From the NCBI RefSeq assembly GCF_029836165.1, contig NZ_JAOEBG010000006.1, forward strand, positions 1 through 64,000: a stretch of DNA of 64,000 bases, in the 5' to 3' direction. This DNA is from Pseudomonas sp. GD04091 (lineage in GTDB: Bacteria; Pseudomonadota; Gammaproteobacteria; Pseudomonadales; Pseudomonadaceae). The first letter of the stretch is position 1. Every line of letters starts with the position of its first letter. This document shows positions 19,230-30,286 of this stretch, piece by piece. The notes under the pieces are model-generated. The model was given only the letters and a program-made list of their open reading frames with translations. It did no database searches and was not told where the DNA came from. The translations under genes were made by a program, and so were the position numbers.

Positions 19230-19245
19230 TTTACGTTTACGTAAA
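19230..19245. promoter_or_regulatory. LiuR-like operator 1
   Basis: TTTACGTTTACGTAAA is a 16-bp near-palindrome resembling the TT-ACGT-T-ACGT-AA type site described for the MerR-family regulator LiuR in gammaproteobacteria. It lies between the divergent ligase gene and liuA. liuR itself is not in the window. Confidence 0.6.
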
Positions 19246-19279
19246 GGTGACATCTCGATTGACAGCCCCGGAAGGCAGG

Positions 19280-19295
19280 TTTACGTTAACGTCAA
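19280..19295. promoter_or_regulatory. LiuR-like operator 2 overlapping the liuA promoter
   Basis: TTTACGTTAACGTCAA is a second copy of the operator type, 50 bp from the first. A TTGACA -35 element (19259-19264) is followed after 17 nt by TACGTT (19282-19287) inside this operator, so binding here could directly control liuA transcription. Confidence 0.6.
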
Positions 19296-19310
19296 CCACG
19301 AGCACCGACT

Positions 19311-19400
19311 CTGTGGGAGCGGGCTTGCCCGCGATGAGGCCGGACCAGACAACATCGCTGGCCGTTCTGACGGGCATCGCGGGCAAGCCCGCTCCCACAG
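19311..19400. repeat. REP palindrome pair
   Basis: CTGTGGGAGCGGGCTTGCCC and the inverted GGGCAAGCCCGCTCCCACAG flank about 50 nt in the liuA leader region. Confidence 0.85.
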
Positions 19401-19443
19401 GGTCGGTGCAGTACCTCGAATTTCAAGAACAAGAAGGTGCCCC

Positions 19444-20607
19444 ATGCATTACCCCAGCCTGAACTTCGCCCTGGGCGAGACCATCGACATGCTCCGCGAC
19501 CAGGTCCGCACCTTCGTCGCCGCCGAGCTGGCACCACGCGCCGCACAGATCGACCACGACAACCTGTTCCCCGCCGACATGTGGCGCAAGTTCGGCGACA
19601 TGGGCCTGCTGGGCATCACCGTGCCGGAAGAATACGGCGGCGCCGGCCTGGGCTACCTGGCCCACGTGGTGTCGATGGAAGAGATCAGCCGCGCCTCGGC
19701 CTCGGTGGCCCTCTCCTATGGCGCCCACTCCAACCTGTGCGTCAACCAGATCAACCGCAACGGCACCCACGAGCAGAAGCTCAAGTACCTGCCCAAGCTG
19801 ATCAGCGGCGAGCACATCGGCGCCCTGGCCATGAGCGAGCCCAACGCCGGCTCCGACGTGGTGTCGATGAAGCTGCGCGCCGAAAAACGCGGCGACCACT
19901 ACGTGCTCAACGGCAGCAAGACCTGGATCACCAACGGCCCCGACGCCAACACCTACGTGATCTACGCCAAGACCGACCTGGACAAGGGCCCCCACGGCAT
20001 CACCGCGTTCATCGTCGAGCGCGACTGGAAAGGCTTCACCCGCAGCAACAAGTTCGACAAGCTCGGCATGCGCGGCTCCAACACCTGCGAGCTGTTCTTC
20101 GATGACGTCGAAGTACCGGAAGAAAACATCCTCGGCCAGCTCAACGGCGGCGTGCGCGTGCTGATGAGCGGCCTGGACTACGAGCGCGTGGTGCTCGCCG
20201 GCGGCCCCACCGGCATCATGCAGAGCTGCATGGACCTGGTGGTGCCGTACATCCACGACCGCAAGCAGTTCGGCCAGAGCATCGGCGAGTTCCAGCTGAT
20301 CCAGGGCAAGATCGCCGACATGTACACCCAGCTCAACGCCAGCCGCGCCTACCTGTACGCCGTGGCCCAGGCCTGCGACCGCAGCGAAACCACCCGCAAG
20401 GACGCCGCCGGGGTGATCCTCTACACCGCCGAGCGCGCCACGCAGATGGCCCTGGAGGCGATCCAGATCCTCGGCGGCAACGGCTACATCAACGAATTCC
20501 CGGCCGGGCGCCTGCTGCGCGACGCCAAGCTGTACGAGATCGGCGCCGGCACCAGCGAGATCCGCCGGATGCTGATCGGCCGCGAACTGTTCAACGAAAC
20601 CCGCTGA
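19444..20607 (+). CDS. liuA: isovaleryl-CoA dehydrogenase
   Basis: This 387-residue FAD acyl-CoA dehydrogenase oxidises isovaleryl-CoA to 3-methylcrotonyl-CoA in leucine degradation, passing electrons to [13 protein letters not shown] and [11 protein letters not shown] mark the flavin/substrate region. The catalytic base is Glu247 in [13 protein letters not shown], the position used by isovaleryl- rather than short-chain dehydrogenases. [14 protein letters not shown] and [14 protein letters not shown] end the protein. The ATG at 19444 gives the standard length. It is the first gene of liuABCD, 19 bp before liuB. Confidence 0.95.
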   Translation: MHYPSLNFALGETIDMLRDQVRTFVAAELAPRAAQIDHDNLFPADMWRKFGDMGLLGITVPEEYGGAGLGYLAHVVSMEEISRASASVALSYGAHSNLCVNQINRNGTHEQKLKYLPKLISGEHIGALAMSEPNAGSDVVSMKLRAEKRGDHYVLNGSKTWITNGPDANTYVIYAKTDLDKGPHGITAFIVERDWKGFTRSNKFDKLGMRGSNTCELFFDDVEVPEENILGQLNGGVRVLMSGLDYERVVLAGGPTGIMQSCMDLVVPYIHDRKQFGQSIGEFQLIQGKIADMYTQLNASRAYLYAVAQACDRSETTRKDAAGVILYTAERATQMALEAIQILGGNGYINEFPAGRLLRDAKLYEIGAGTSEIRRMLIGRELFNETR

Positions 20608-20626
20608 GCACAAGGAACCGGCGTCC

Positions 20627-22234
<1,608 letters not shown>

Positions 22235-22237
22235 CCC

Positions 22238-23043
22238 ATGAGCGACTTCGCGACTATCGAACTGGAAAAGGACCCTCGCGGCTTCGCCACCCTGTGGCTG
22301 AGCCGGGAAGACAAGAACAACGCCTTCAACGCGCAGATGATCCGCGAGCTGATCGTCGCCCTCGACCGCCTGGCCGAGGTCGCCAGCCTGCGCTTCGTGG
22401 TGCTGCGCGGCCGTGGCCGGCACTTCAGCGCCGGCGCGGACCTGGCGTGGATGCAGCAGTCGGCGCAACTGGACTTCAACACCAACCTGGACGACGCCCA
22501 CGAGCTGGGCGAGCTGATGTATGCCCTGCACCGGCTCAAGACGCCGACCCTGGCCGTGGTGCAAGGCGCCGCTTTCGGTGGCGCGCTGGGGCTGATCAGC
22601 TGCTGCGACATGGCCATCGGCGCCGAGGACGCGCAGCTGTGCCTGTCGGAAGTGCGCATCGGCCTGGCCCCGGCGGTGATCAGCCCATTCGTGGTCAAGG
22701 CCATCGGCGAGCGCGCTGCCCGCCGCTATGCCCTCACCGCCGAGCGCTTCAGCGGCGTGCGCGCCCGCGACCTGGGCCTGCTGGCCGAGGTATACCCGGC
22801 CGCCGAGCTGGACGCCCAGGTCGAGGCCTGGGTCGACAACCTGCTGCAGAACAGCCCGCAGGCGCTGCGCGCCACCAAGGACCTGCTGCGCGAGGTGGAC
22901 GCCGGCGAACTGAGCCCGGCCCTGCGCCGCTACTGCGAGAACACCATCGCCCGCATCCGCGTCAGCGCCGAAGGCCAGGAAGGCCTGCGCGCCTTCCTGG
23001 AAAAACGCCGCCCCGCCTGGCAAGACAACAAGGAGCCGCGCCC

Positions 23044-23047
<4 letters not shown>
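22238..23047 (+). CDS. liuC: methylglutaconyl-CoA hydratase
   Basis: This 269-residue enoyl-CoA hydratase/isomerase family enzyme hydrates 3-methylglutaconyl-CoA to HMG-CoA in leucine breakdown. Oxyanion-hole segments are FSAGADLAWM and VVQGAAFGGALGLISCCD; the hydratase region LCLSEVRIGLAPAVISPFV follows. It lies between liuB and liuD, and its stop codon overlaps the liuD start (ATGA), indicating translational coupling. The HMG-CoA lyase gene (liuE) that follows in P. aeruginosa is absent here and must be elsewhere. Confidence 0.93.
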
Positions 23048-24999
<1,952 letters not shown>

Positions 25000-25038
25000 C
25001 GGCGGCAATGTGTTCGCCGAAAGGGTTGTTTCGCCTAT

Positions 25039-25072
25039 GAGATCGAGCGCCGCCCGCGCGGCGCTCGATCTC
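25039..25072. repeat. 15-bp perfect hairpin after liuD
   Basis: GAGATCGAGCGCCGC (25039-25053) pairs perfectly with GCGGCGCTCGATCTC (25058-25072) across CCGC. There is no T-run, so it is not a classical terminator. It probably belongs to another dispersed extragenic palindrome family and may protect the liu transcript end. Confidence 0.6.
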
Positions 25073-25132
25073 AAGAGCGCTGCAAGGCTACCGCCTGGCA
25101 CCTCGCAGCCCCAACGCGCTCTGCGCGCGAAT

Positions 25133-25789
25133 CTAGAGCACCCCGTGCATCCGCACCACGACACCAAGAAACTCGCACCCTTCCTCGCACAACACCGTCG
25201 GATACAAGGTATTGAGCGGCCTGAGCATCTGCTGTCCGCCCTCCTCGATCAACTCGCGCAGGACTGCCGGCCGACCTGGCTGGCGAGCAACGACCAACCT
25301 GCCCGGCGCCACCTCGATCCCCGCATCCACCAACACCCGCATGCCCAGCGGCACGCTCCTGCCGCTGGCGGCATTCATCGAATCATTCTCGACCGGCAAC
25401 CAGAAGGCGTTCCCCGCCGGCATGTAGTCGGTCAGCTCGTGGATCTCACTTGACTCGGGCAAGGGCCCGCTCAGGTCGGCCCAGCTCAGTACGGGAAAGC
25501 GAAAACTCGCATGGCGCAGGGCATTGACCGAAAGCGGCCGGTCCACCGCGTACACCCCCCTGCTCTCGCGCGCCATGCTGTCGCGCTCGACCACCATCAC
25601 CCGCGCTTCCAGGTACACCAGCCCGAGCTTTTCCAGTTTTTCGTTGACGGTTGCCAGGGTCGGCCTGCGCGTGCCGCGCAGCCAATGGCCGACACCGCCT
25701 TGGGTCATGCCCAGGCGCTCGGCCAGTTGGTGTTGTTTGAGGCTGTGCTCGCGCTGGTAGCGCGACAGAAATTCGATCCAGTTTTCCAT
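25133..25789 (-). CDS. S24/LexA-like phage-type repressor, probably non-cleavable
   Basis: This 218-residue protein has an N-terminal helix-turn-helix (about 17-47, KQHQLAERLGMTQGGVGHWL) and a C-terminal S24-type domain. The nucleophile Ser137 is present in VENDSMNA. The position expected to hold the catalytic Lys is Arg178 (AVLREL), and the usual Ala-Gly cleavage dipeptide after the SW motif reads Ser-Gly (SWADLSG). Self-cleavage upon DNA damage is therefore doubtful. The ATG at 25789 is preferred, although its ribosome site is poor; a TTG/ATG pair upstream at 25825/25822 is possible. It is divergent from the DUF6124 gene, with an AT-rich inverted repeat between them. Confidence 0.75.
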   Translation of the reverse strand: MENWIEFLSRYQREHSLKQHQLAERLGMTQGGVGHWLRGTRRPTLATVNEKLEKLGLVYLEARVMVVERDSMARESRGVYAVDRPLSVNALRHASFRFPVLSWADLSGPLPESSEIHELTDYMPAGNAFWLPVENDSMNAASGRSVPLGMRVLVDAGIEVAPGRLVVARQPGRPAVLRELIEEGGQQMLRPLNTLYPTVLCEEGCEFLGVVVRMHGVL

Positions 25790-25837
25790 GGCTGAGAACG
25801 ATACGGACTGGATGAACGGCATCAATACACATCTAGA

Positions 25838-25861
25838 ATTATCTTAGCAGCTAAAAATAAT
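25838..25861. promoter_or_regulatory. candidate repressor operator
   Basis: An imperfect inverted repeat, ATTAT-c-TTAGC-a-GCTAA-aa-ATAAT, lies in the AT-rich gap between the divergent repressor and DUF6124 genes. Its symmetry and position suit an autoregulatory operator; this is inference. Confidence 0.4.
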
Positions 25862-25918
25862 ACATATTGACCTAATATCAGCGTTCATTGTCCTGGAACG
25901 GATTTCATAGGTGCAGTC

Positions 25919-26233
25919 ATGAGCAATACGAAAAAAGAAGAAACAGATCTCGACGAAGAGGCCGCCCGCCGCGCCCTCGACTACTACCTCAACCCCACTC
26001 CCAGCACCCCGGACCTGGAGCGCACGCTCTGGACCCTGCGCGAAGGTGTGAGCAGCGCCCAGGCCAGCGAGCACGCCATGGCCCTGCTGCGCTGCGCCGC
26101 CGCCACGGCACAGGAAACCGGCAGCCATCTGCAGGGCACGACGCGGGAAGTGGTGTTTGCGCTGATGCACATGATCAACATGGCCCGCGCCCTGCTGGAG
26201 CAGTGCCACGCCACGGAAAAGGCATCGATCTGA
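25919..26233 (+). CDS. DUF6124-type hypothetical protein
   Basis: This 104-residue protein contains EEAARRALDYYLNPTPSTP, the conserved start of a Pseudomonas-specific family I recall as DUF6124. A helical C-terminal part follows, ending MHMINMARALLEQCHATEKASI. No signal peptide or membrane segment is present, and the function is unknown. It is divergent from the repressor gene across a 129-bp AT-rich region. A second copy of its last 26 codons lies at 26759-26839. Confidence 0.7.
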   Translation: MSNTKKEETDLDEEAARRALDYYLNPTPSTPDLERTLWTLREGVSSAQASEHAMALLRCAAATAQETGSHLQGTTREVVFALMHMINMARALLEQCHATEKASI

Positions 26234-26280
26234 AGGACAGCCCTTTCAAGGTGTTGATAATTGGCGTCCGGCTTGGATTT

Positions 26281-26389
26281 GCCGGGGCTGCTTTGCAGCC
26301 CTTTCGCGACACAAGGCCGCTCCTACAGGAGACCGCGCCCCCTGTAGGAGCGGCCTTGTGTCGCGAAAGGGCCGCAAAGCGACCCCGGC
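26281..26389. repeat. REP palindrome pair
   Basis: GCTGCTTTGCAGCCCTTTCG through GGCCGCTCCTACAGG and its inverted copy CCTGTAGGAGCGGCC through GGGCCGCAAAGC form a REP doublet after the DUF6124 gene. Confidence 0.85.
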
Positions 26390-26454
26390 AATCTTGAGTT
26401 GAAACAGCCATATCCCAAAAATCGCAAAACCTTGAAAGGGATGGCTCTGAAGAA

Positions 26455-26513
26455 AGAACGTGTGGTCGACAAACGACAAAAGCCCCGATTGCCGAGGACG
26501 AGGAGTGCGTCAG
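26455..26513. repeat. duplicated segment, copy 1, with terminator-like hairpin
   Basis: AGAACGTG...GACAAAAGCCCCGATTGCC...AGTGCGTCAG recurs at 26844-26903. Each copy holds a CCCCG-ATTGC-CGGGG type hairpin that on the minus strand would be followed by CTTTTG. Confidence 0.65.
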
Positions 26514-26530
26514 TGTGAGTCGACGCCGTC

Positions 26531-26736
26531 TTTGGTACCAGCGCTGCGTTTGGCACTCGAGACAAATAAATTATAAATCAATAGGTTACGACCGATATCG
26601 ATGCCAAAAAGCGCGCTACGGAAAACCGAGGATTTTCCTCATTTTTACCCTATTAAGCGGGCTCTTTGGCACTCAGAATCGTCTCTACCCCGCATGTTTC
26701 CTGAAGGTGCCAAAGACCGCGCTTCGAGGTGCCAAA
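26531..26736. repeat. cluster of TTTGGCAC / GTGCCAAA motifs in AT-rich DNA
   Basis: Exact octamers occur at 26549-26556 and 26665-26672 (TTTGGCAC) and at 26707-26714 and 26729-26736 (GTGCCAAA). Variants are TTTGGTAC at 26531 and TGCCAAA at 26602. The stretch 26390-26758 has no convincing gene and is much richer in A+T than the surroundings. The motif array could be a multi-site operator or transposon-end debris. Confidence 0.5.
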
Positions 26737-26758
26737 TCCACCGCTTCCTCACAAGAGG

Positions 26759-26839
26759 GTGTTTACGCGTATGCACACAGTCAACATGGCCCGCGCCCTG
26801 CTGGAGCAGTGCCACGCCAGGGAAAAGGCATCGATTTGA
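26759..26839 (+). pseudogene. duplicated 3' fragment of the DUF6124 gene
   Basis: Reading from GTG 26759 gives VFTRMHTVNMARALLEQC and on to HAREKASI and a stop. This matches the C-terminal 26 residues of the DUF6124 protein with a few changes. The 5' two thirds of the gene are missing. The frame is intact, so it could in principle encode a tiny peptide from ATG 26771, but a gene remnant is the simpler reading. Confidence 0.7.
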
Positions 26840-26843
26840 AGGG

Positions 26844-26903
26844 AGAACGTGATAGCTGACGAACGGCAAAAGCCCCGATTGCCGGGGACAAGGGGTGCGT
26901 CAG
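26844..26903. repeat. duplicated segment, copy 2, with terminator-like hairpin
   Basis: This is the second copy of the segment at 26455-26513, in the same relative position downstream of the truncated DUF6124 copy. It includes AAAAGCCCCGATTGCCGGGG. The duplication therefore covered the gene 3' end plus its downstream region. Confidence 0.65.
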
Positions 26904-26936
26904 GAAGATTTTTTTAGCAGATCGCGGAAAAATCAT

Positions 26937-26966
26937 TTGACTGGCAAATGATAACGATTATTATTG
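26937..26966 (+). promoter_or_regulatory. prrF promoter with Fur box
   Basis: TTGACT (26937-26942) and TATTAT (26959-26964) form a promoter with 16-nt spacing. AATGATAACGATTATTATT across the -10 region (about 26947-26965) resembles the Fur consensus of GATAAT hexamers, so transcription should be blocked by Fur-Fe2+ and released under iron starvation. Confidence 0.8.
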
Positions 26967-26970
26967 CACT

Positions 26971-27088
26971 CAGCTGGTCGCGAGACCCGCTGGATAACCT
27001 GCAACGTCCTCAGGTCGGACGCTCAGATTATCTCCTCATCAGGCTAATCACGGTTTTTGACCCGGCTTTTTGCCGGGTCATTTTTTTT
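26971..27088 (+). ncRNA. prrF: PrrF iron-responsive small RNA
   Basis: This is an approximately 118-nt RNA starting near CAGCTGGTCGCGAG. It contains the highly conserved PrrF antisense core, recognised from CTCAGATTATCTCCTCATCA and AGGCTAATCACGGTTTTTGA (27022 onward). It ends in a strong terminator hairpin, GACCCGGC-TTTTT-GCCGGGTC, followed by eight T residues. PrrF acts with Hfq to repress iron-rich, non-essential proteins such as SodB and succinate dehydrogenase when iron is low. Only one copy is present here, unlike the tandem pair in P. aeruginosa. Confidence 0.92.
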
Positions 27089-27270
27089 GGCTCTTCAGGC
27101 TAATGAAGATCGTTGATGGCGGCGATGATAGCAAAACTGTGTCAGGACGTGAACGCTCATTACAAATCTTTGCGGAATCAGCACTTGAGAATCAATCTCG
27201 TTTAGCCTAAGCTGGCTCCGCATCAAGGAAGATGCCCCCACCCCTTTCCTTAATGAGCAAGGAGCTGTCC

Positions 27271-27786
27271 ATGACCCGCCTGTTGCTGCCCCTCGAGCAC
27301 GACCCGCGCACCGCCGAACAGTATGGCGAGGACGCGCTGCTGCATGCGCTCAAGCGCCTGCCGCGCCGGGTCCAGCAAGTCTTCCTGCTCAATCGCCTCG
27401 ACCAACAGGGCTTCGCCGCCATCGCCGAGCGCCTGGACCTGCCGCTGATCAGCATCGAGCGCCACATGAACCAGGCCCTGCAGACCGCCCGCGCCCCCGG
27501 CGACGCGCTGGCCAGCATCGCCGGGCAATGGTACGTGCGCCTGCAAAGCCCGCAGGTGACCGCCAGCGAACGTATCGACTTCCGCCGCTGGCTGGATGCA
27601 AACCCCGACCACCTGCGTGCCTTCCACGAAACCGAACTGCGCTGGCGCAGCCTGCTCGCGCCGGCCCGGCAGCTCGGGCATGACGGCTGGTACCGGCAAG
27701 GGCGTGCGGCGCTGTCGTTGGGTGGCTGTTCGATTGCCATCGGGCTTGGCGTTGCCGCCCTTGTGGCGCTAGGCCTGCTGGCCTGA
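27271..27786 (+). CDS. sigma-region-4 / FecR-N-terminal (DUF4880) fusion mini-protein with a C-terminal membrane helix
   Basis: The 171-residue product joins parts usually found in two proteins. Residues about 20-75 resemble region 4 of FecI-type ECF sigma factors (LHALKRLPRRVQQVFLLNRL, then GFAAIAERLDLPLISIERHM). Residues about 80-128 resemble the DUF4880 N-terminal cytoplasmic domain of FecR anti-sigma proteins (QWYVRLQSPQVTASERIDFR, then RWLDANPDHLRAF). Residues about 147-170 form one hydrophobic helix at the very end, with no periplasmic FecR domain. Sigma region 2 is absent, so it cannot be a sigma factor alone. ATG 27271 follows AAGGAG. It lies 180 bp after prrF. Membrane-tethered control of an ECF sigma factor is an inference. 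Confidence 0.7.
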   Translation: MTRLLLPLEHDPRTAEQYGEDALLHALKRLPRRVQQVFLLNRLDQQGFAAIAERLDLPLISIERHMNQALQTARAPGDALASIAGQWYVRLQSPQVTASERIDFRRWLDANPDHLRAFHETELRWRSLLAPARQLGHDGWYRQGRAALSLGGCSIAIGLGVAALVALGLLA

Positions 27787-27809
27787 CACCTCATGCCATG
27801 CCGCAACCC

Positions 27810-27925
27810 CTGTAGGAGCGGCCTTGTGTCGCGAAAGGGCCGCAAGGCGGCCCCGGCTTTCTGCATCGCCAATAAAAAACTGGGGCTGCTGCGCAGCCCT
27901 TTCGCGACACTAGGCCGCTCCTACA
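27810..27925. repeat. REP palindrome pair
   Basis: CTGTAGGAGCGGCCTTGTGT and the inverted arm ending TAGGCCGCTCCTACA lie about 45 nt apart between the sigma4-like gene and the carboxypeptidase gene. Confidence 0.85.
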
Positions 27926-28008
27926 CACGTTAATCCCGATCAACATACGCACCCCCACCACCAAGCGGTGTAGAGTACGGTCACAACAACGCCAACAGGA
28001 GGCTGGCA

Positions 28009-29157
28009 ATGACCGTGACGCGCTCCCCGCTGCACATCGACTGCGATTTCGACTCCGGCAACATCCTGATCAAGGACGCCAGCGACCCTGCGCACGTCCA
28101 CCTGAACATCCGCCCCGACACCCACAGCGGGCACTTCCAGTGGTTCCATTTCAAGGTCAGTGGCCTCACCCCGGGCCAGGTCCATCGTTTCAGCCTGGAC
28201 AACGCCCATGAGTCTTCCTACAAGAACGCCTGGACCGGCTACCACGCCGTGGCGTCCTACGACCAGCAGACGTGGTTCCGCGTGCCCAGCCAGTTCGACG
28301 GCAAGGCCCTGAGTTTCGACTTCAAGGCCGAACAGGAACAGGCCTGGTTCGCCTACTTCGAACCCTACCCTCGCGCCCGCCACAACCAACTGATCGAACG
28401 TGCCCGGCAGATCCCTGGCGTCGAACTGCTGGCCAGCGGGCGCAGCGTGCAAGGCCGGGATATTCCGCTGCTGCGCGCGGGCGACGGCGCGGCCGCCAAG
28501 CGCAAGCTGTGGATCATCGCCCAGCAGCACCCGGGCGAGCACATGGCCGAATGGTTCATGGAAGGTGTGATCGACGCCCTGCAAGCCAATGGCCCGGTCA
28601 TCCGGCAACTGCTGGCCAAGGCTGACCTGTACCTGATCCCCAACATGAATCCGGACGGCGCCTTCCTCGGCCACCTGCGCACCAACTTCAAGGGCAAGGA
28701 CCTCAACCGCGCCTGGCAGGACGCCAGTGTCGAGCTGAGCCCCGAGGTGTTCTTCGCCCAGAGCCAGATGAAGCTGCACGGAGTGGACGCATTCATCGAC
28801 GCCCATGGCGACGAGGAAATTCCCCATGTGTTCACCGCGGCCTGCGAGGGCAACCCCGGCTACACGCCGCGCATTGCCAAGCTGGAAGAGCAGTTCCGCA
28901 GCACCCTGTGCAGCCTGACTCCGGACTTCCAGACGAAGTACGGCTACACCCGCGACGAGCCGGGCAAGGCCAACATGACCCTGGCCTGCAATGCCGTGGG
29001 CCAGGCCCATGACTGCCTGTCGCTGACCCTGGAGATGCCGTTCAAGGACCACGACGATGCGCCGAATCCGTGTACCGGCTGGTCGGGCGAGCGCTCGAAG
29101 GCGCTGGCTGGGGCGGTGCTGGAGACATTGCTGAAGATGGTCGGCGATCTGCGCTGA
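28009..29157 (+). CDS. M14 zinc carboxypeptidase (cytosolic carboxypeptidase-like)
   Basis: This 382-residue protein has an N-terminal beta-sandwich domain (about 1-120) typical of the cytosolic carboxypeptidase (Nna1/CCP-like) branch of M14. The catalytic domain follows. The zinc ligands are His174 and Glu177 in QQHPGEHMAEW and His266 in DAHGDEE. NMNPDGAFLGHLRTN and DLNRAW bind the substrate carboxylate, and Glu342 in LTLEMPFKD is the general base. No signal peptide is seen, so it should cut C-terminal residues from cytoplasmic peptides. The natural substrate is unknown in bacteria. ATG 28009 has AGGAGG upstream. It stands alone between two REP pairs. Confidence 0.88.
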   Translation: MTVTRSPLHIDCDFDSGNILIKDASDPAHVHLNIRPDTHSGHFQWFHFKVSGLTPGQVHRFSLDNAHESSYKNAWTGYHAVASYDQQTWFRVPSQFDGKALSFDFKAEQEQAWFAYFEPYPRARHNQLIERARQIPGVELLASGRSVQGRDIPLLRAGDGAAAKRKLWIIAQQHPGEHMAEWFMEGVIDALQANGPVIRQLLAKADLYLIPNMNPDGAFLGHLRTNFKGKDLNRAWQDASVELSPEVFFAQSQMKLHGVDAFIDAHGDEEIPHVFTAACEGNPGYTPRIAKLEEQFRSTLCSLTPDFQTKYGYTRDEPGKANMTLACNAVGQAHDCLSLTLEMPFKDHDDAPNPCTGWSGERSKALAGAVLETLLKMVGDLR

Positions 29158-29170
29158 GCAACACGATCCC

Positions 29171-29288
29171 GTGTAGGAGCGGCCTTGTGTCGCGAAAGGG
29201 CTGCATAGCAGCCCCGGCAATATCTGCCGCGACGCTGAGATCCTGGGGCTGCTCCGCAGCCCTTTCGCGACACAAGGCCGCTCCTACA
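29171..29288. repeat. REP palindrome pair
   Basis: GTGTAGGAGCGGCCTTGTGT and its inverted partner ending GGCCGCTCCTACAC lie between the convergent carboxypeptidase gene and the pilus operon 3' end. Confidence 0.85.
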
Positions 29289-29317
29289 CTAGGATTGCGC
29301 ACTGCAGGTGAGATTAC

Positions 29318-30286
29318 TCAGAACTGCACATCCAGAATCACACTGTCGGTATAGGTCGCCGCCGGTGGCGTCGCCTGGTCGGTGTACACCTTGGCGTTGT
29401 AGTTGAACACCTGGCTCCCCGTCCCGGTCCCCGCCCCAGGATTCACCTCGGCATCGCCGCTCGAGCGCCGCGCCGCGCCCACCGAGCCCCAGCGCACCAC
29501 GCCGGCACTCTTGAAGATGTCGTAGGCCAGGTAGTTGTTGGCGCTGGACTTCATCCGTCGGCGCCCGCCCGAGACGTTCTGCCCGTCGTCCAGCCCCACC
29601 GTGTAGCTGCTGCCCTTGGTACACGACACGCTCAGGCTTTGGCTAACCGTGCCGAACCCGGCCACCACCGGCGCGCTGGCGAAACTGATGTTGGGCGTGG
29701 TGATCTGGCAGTCGTTGGTCACCGTGAGACTGACCAGCAGGGTCTGGTTGCCGCTACCGATATCACGCCCCAGGCAGATGTTGCCGATGCCGATGCCCGA
29801 GCAATAGTTCCAGCTCCAGGCGATATTCAGGGTTTCCTGGTACAGGCCAGCGGCGACGTTGGCGCCGACCACGGTCTTCAGGTACAGCGGCACGGTCTTG
29901 GGCGTGGTGCCGTTAAGCAGGCCCAGCGCATCGATGATGCCATTGCGGGCAAAGTCGAACTGCACGCCACGGCTGATTGGATAGCTGGTGGTGTTGTTGG
30001 CGTAGATCGTATAGGGGATCACATCGCCGGTCGGCCCCACCAACCCGCTATTGGACGAGGTGATGGTGGCGTAGAAATGGTCGCTGTTGACCAGCAACGA
30101 CAACAGCGAACCGGTGCACTGCAGGCCGGCGTTGGTGCTCGAAGCGCTCTGCACCGTGGTGCGCACCAGCGTCGAGTTGACCGATCCGAACGCCGCCGGC
30201 GCGGTGGCCACCGCCGAGCACAACGCCCAGGCCGGCCCTGGCAGCGACAGCAGCCCCGCCAGACAACCGCTGGCCAGCCGGTTCAT
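29318..30286 (-). CDS. csuE: Csu-type pilus tip adhesin (two SCPU domains)
   Basis: This 322-residue secreted protein has a signal peptide (to about residue 22, PAWALC) and two spore-coat-U domains, the layout of the CsuE tip adhesin. The C-terminal domain has TPNISFASAPV, a YTVGLDDGQN segment, and ends TYTDSVILDVQF, the donor-accepting end used in chaperone-usher assembly. It should cap archaic chaperone-usher pili and bind hydrophobic surfaces. ATG 30286 overlaps the usher stop (ATGA); an in-frame GTG at 30292 is possible. It is the last gene of the operon. Confidence 0.87.
   Translation of the reverse strand: MNRLASGCLAGLLSLPGPAWALCSAVATAPAAFGSVNSTLVRTTVQSASSTNAGLQCTGSLLSLLVNSDHFYATITSSNSGLVGPTGDVIPYTIYANNTTSYPISRGVQFDFARNGIIDALGLLNGTTPKTVPLYLKTVVGANVAAGLYQETLNIAWSWNYCSGIGIGNICLGRDIGSGNQTLLVSLTVTNDCQITTPNISFASAPVVAGFGTVSQSLSVSCTKGSSYTVGLDDGQNVSGGRRRMKSSANNYLAYDIFKSAGVVRWGSVGAARRSSGDAEVNPGAGTGTGSQVFNYNAKVYTDQATPPAATYTDSVILDVQF

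Noticed and set aside
25039..25072. The perfect hairpin after liuD as an intrinsic terminator
   Set aside because: No T-run follows on either strand, so it is reported as a palindrome only.
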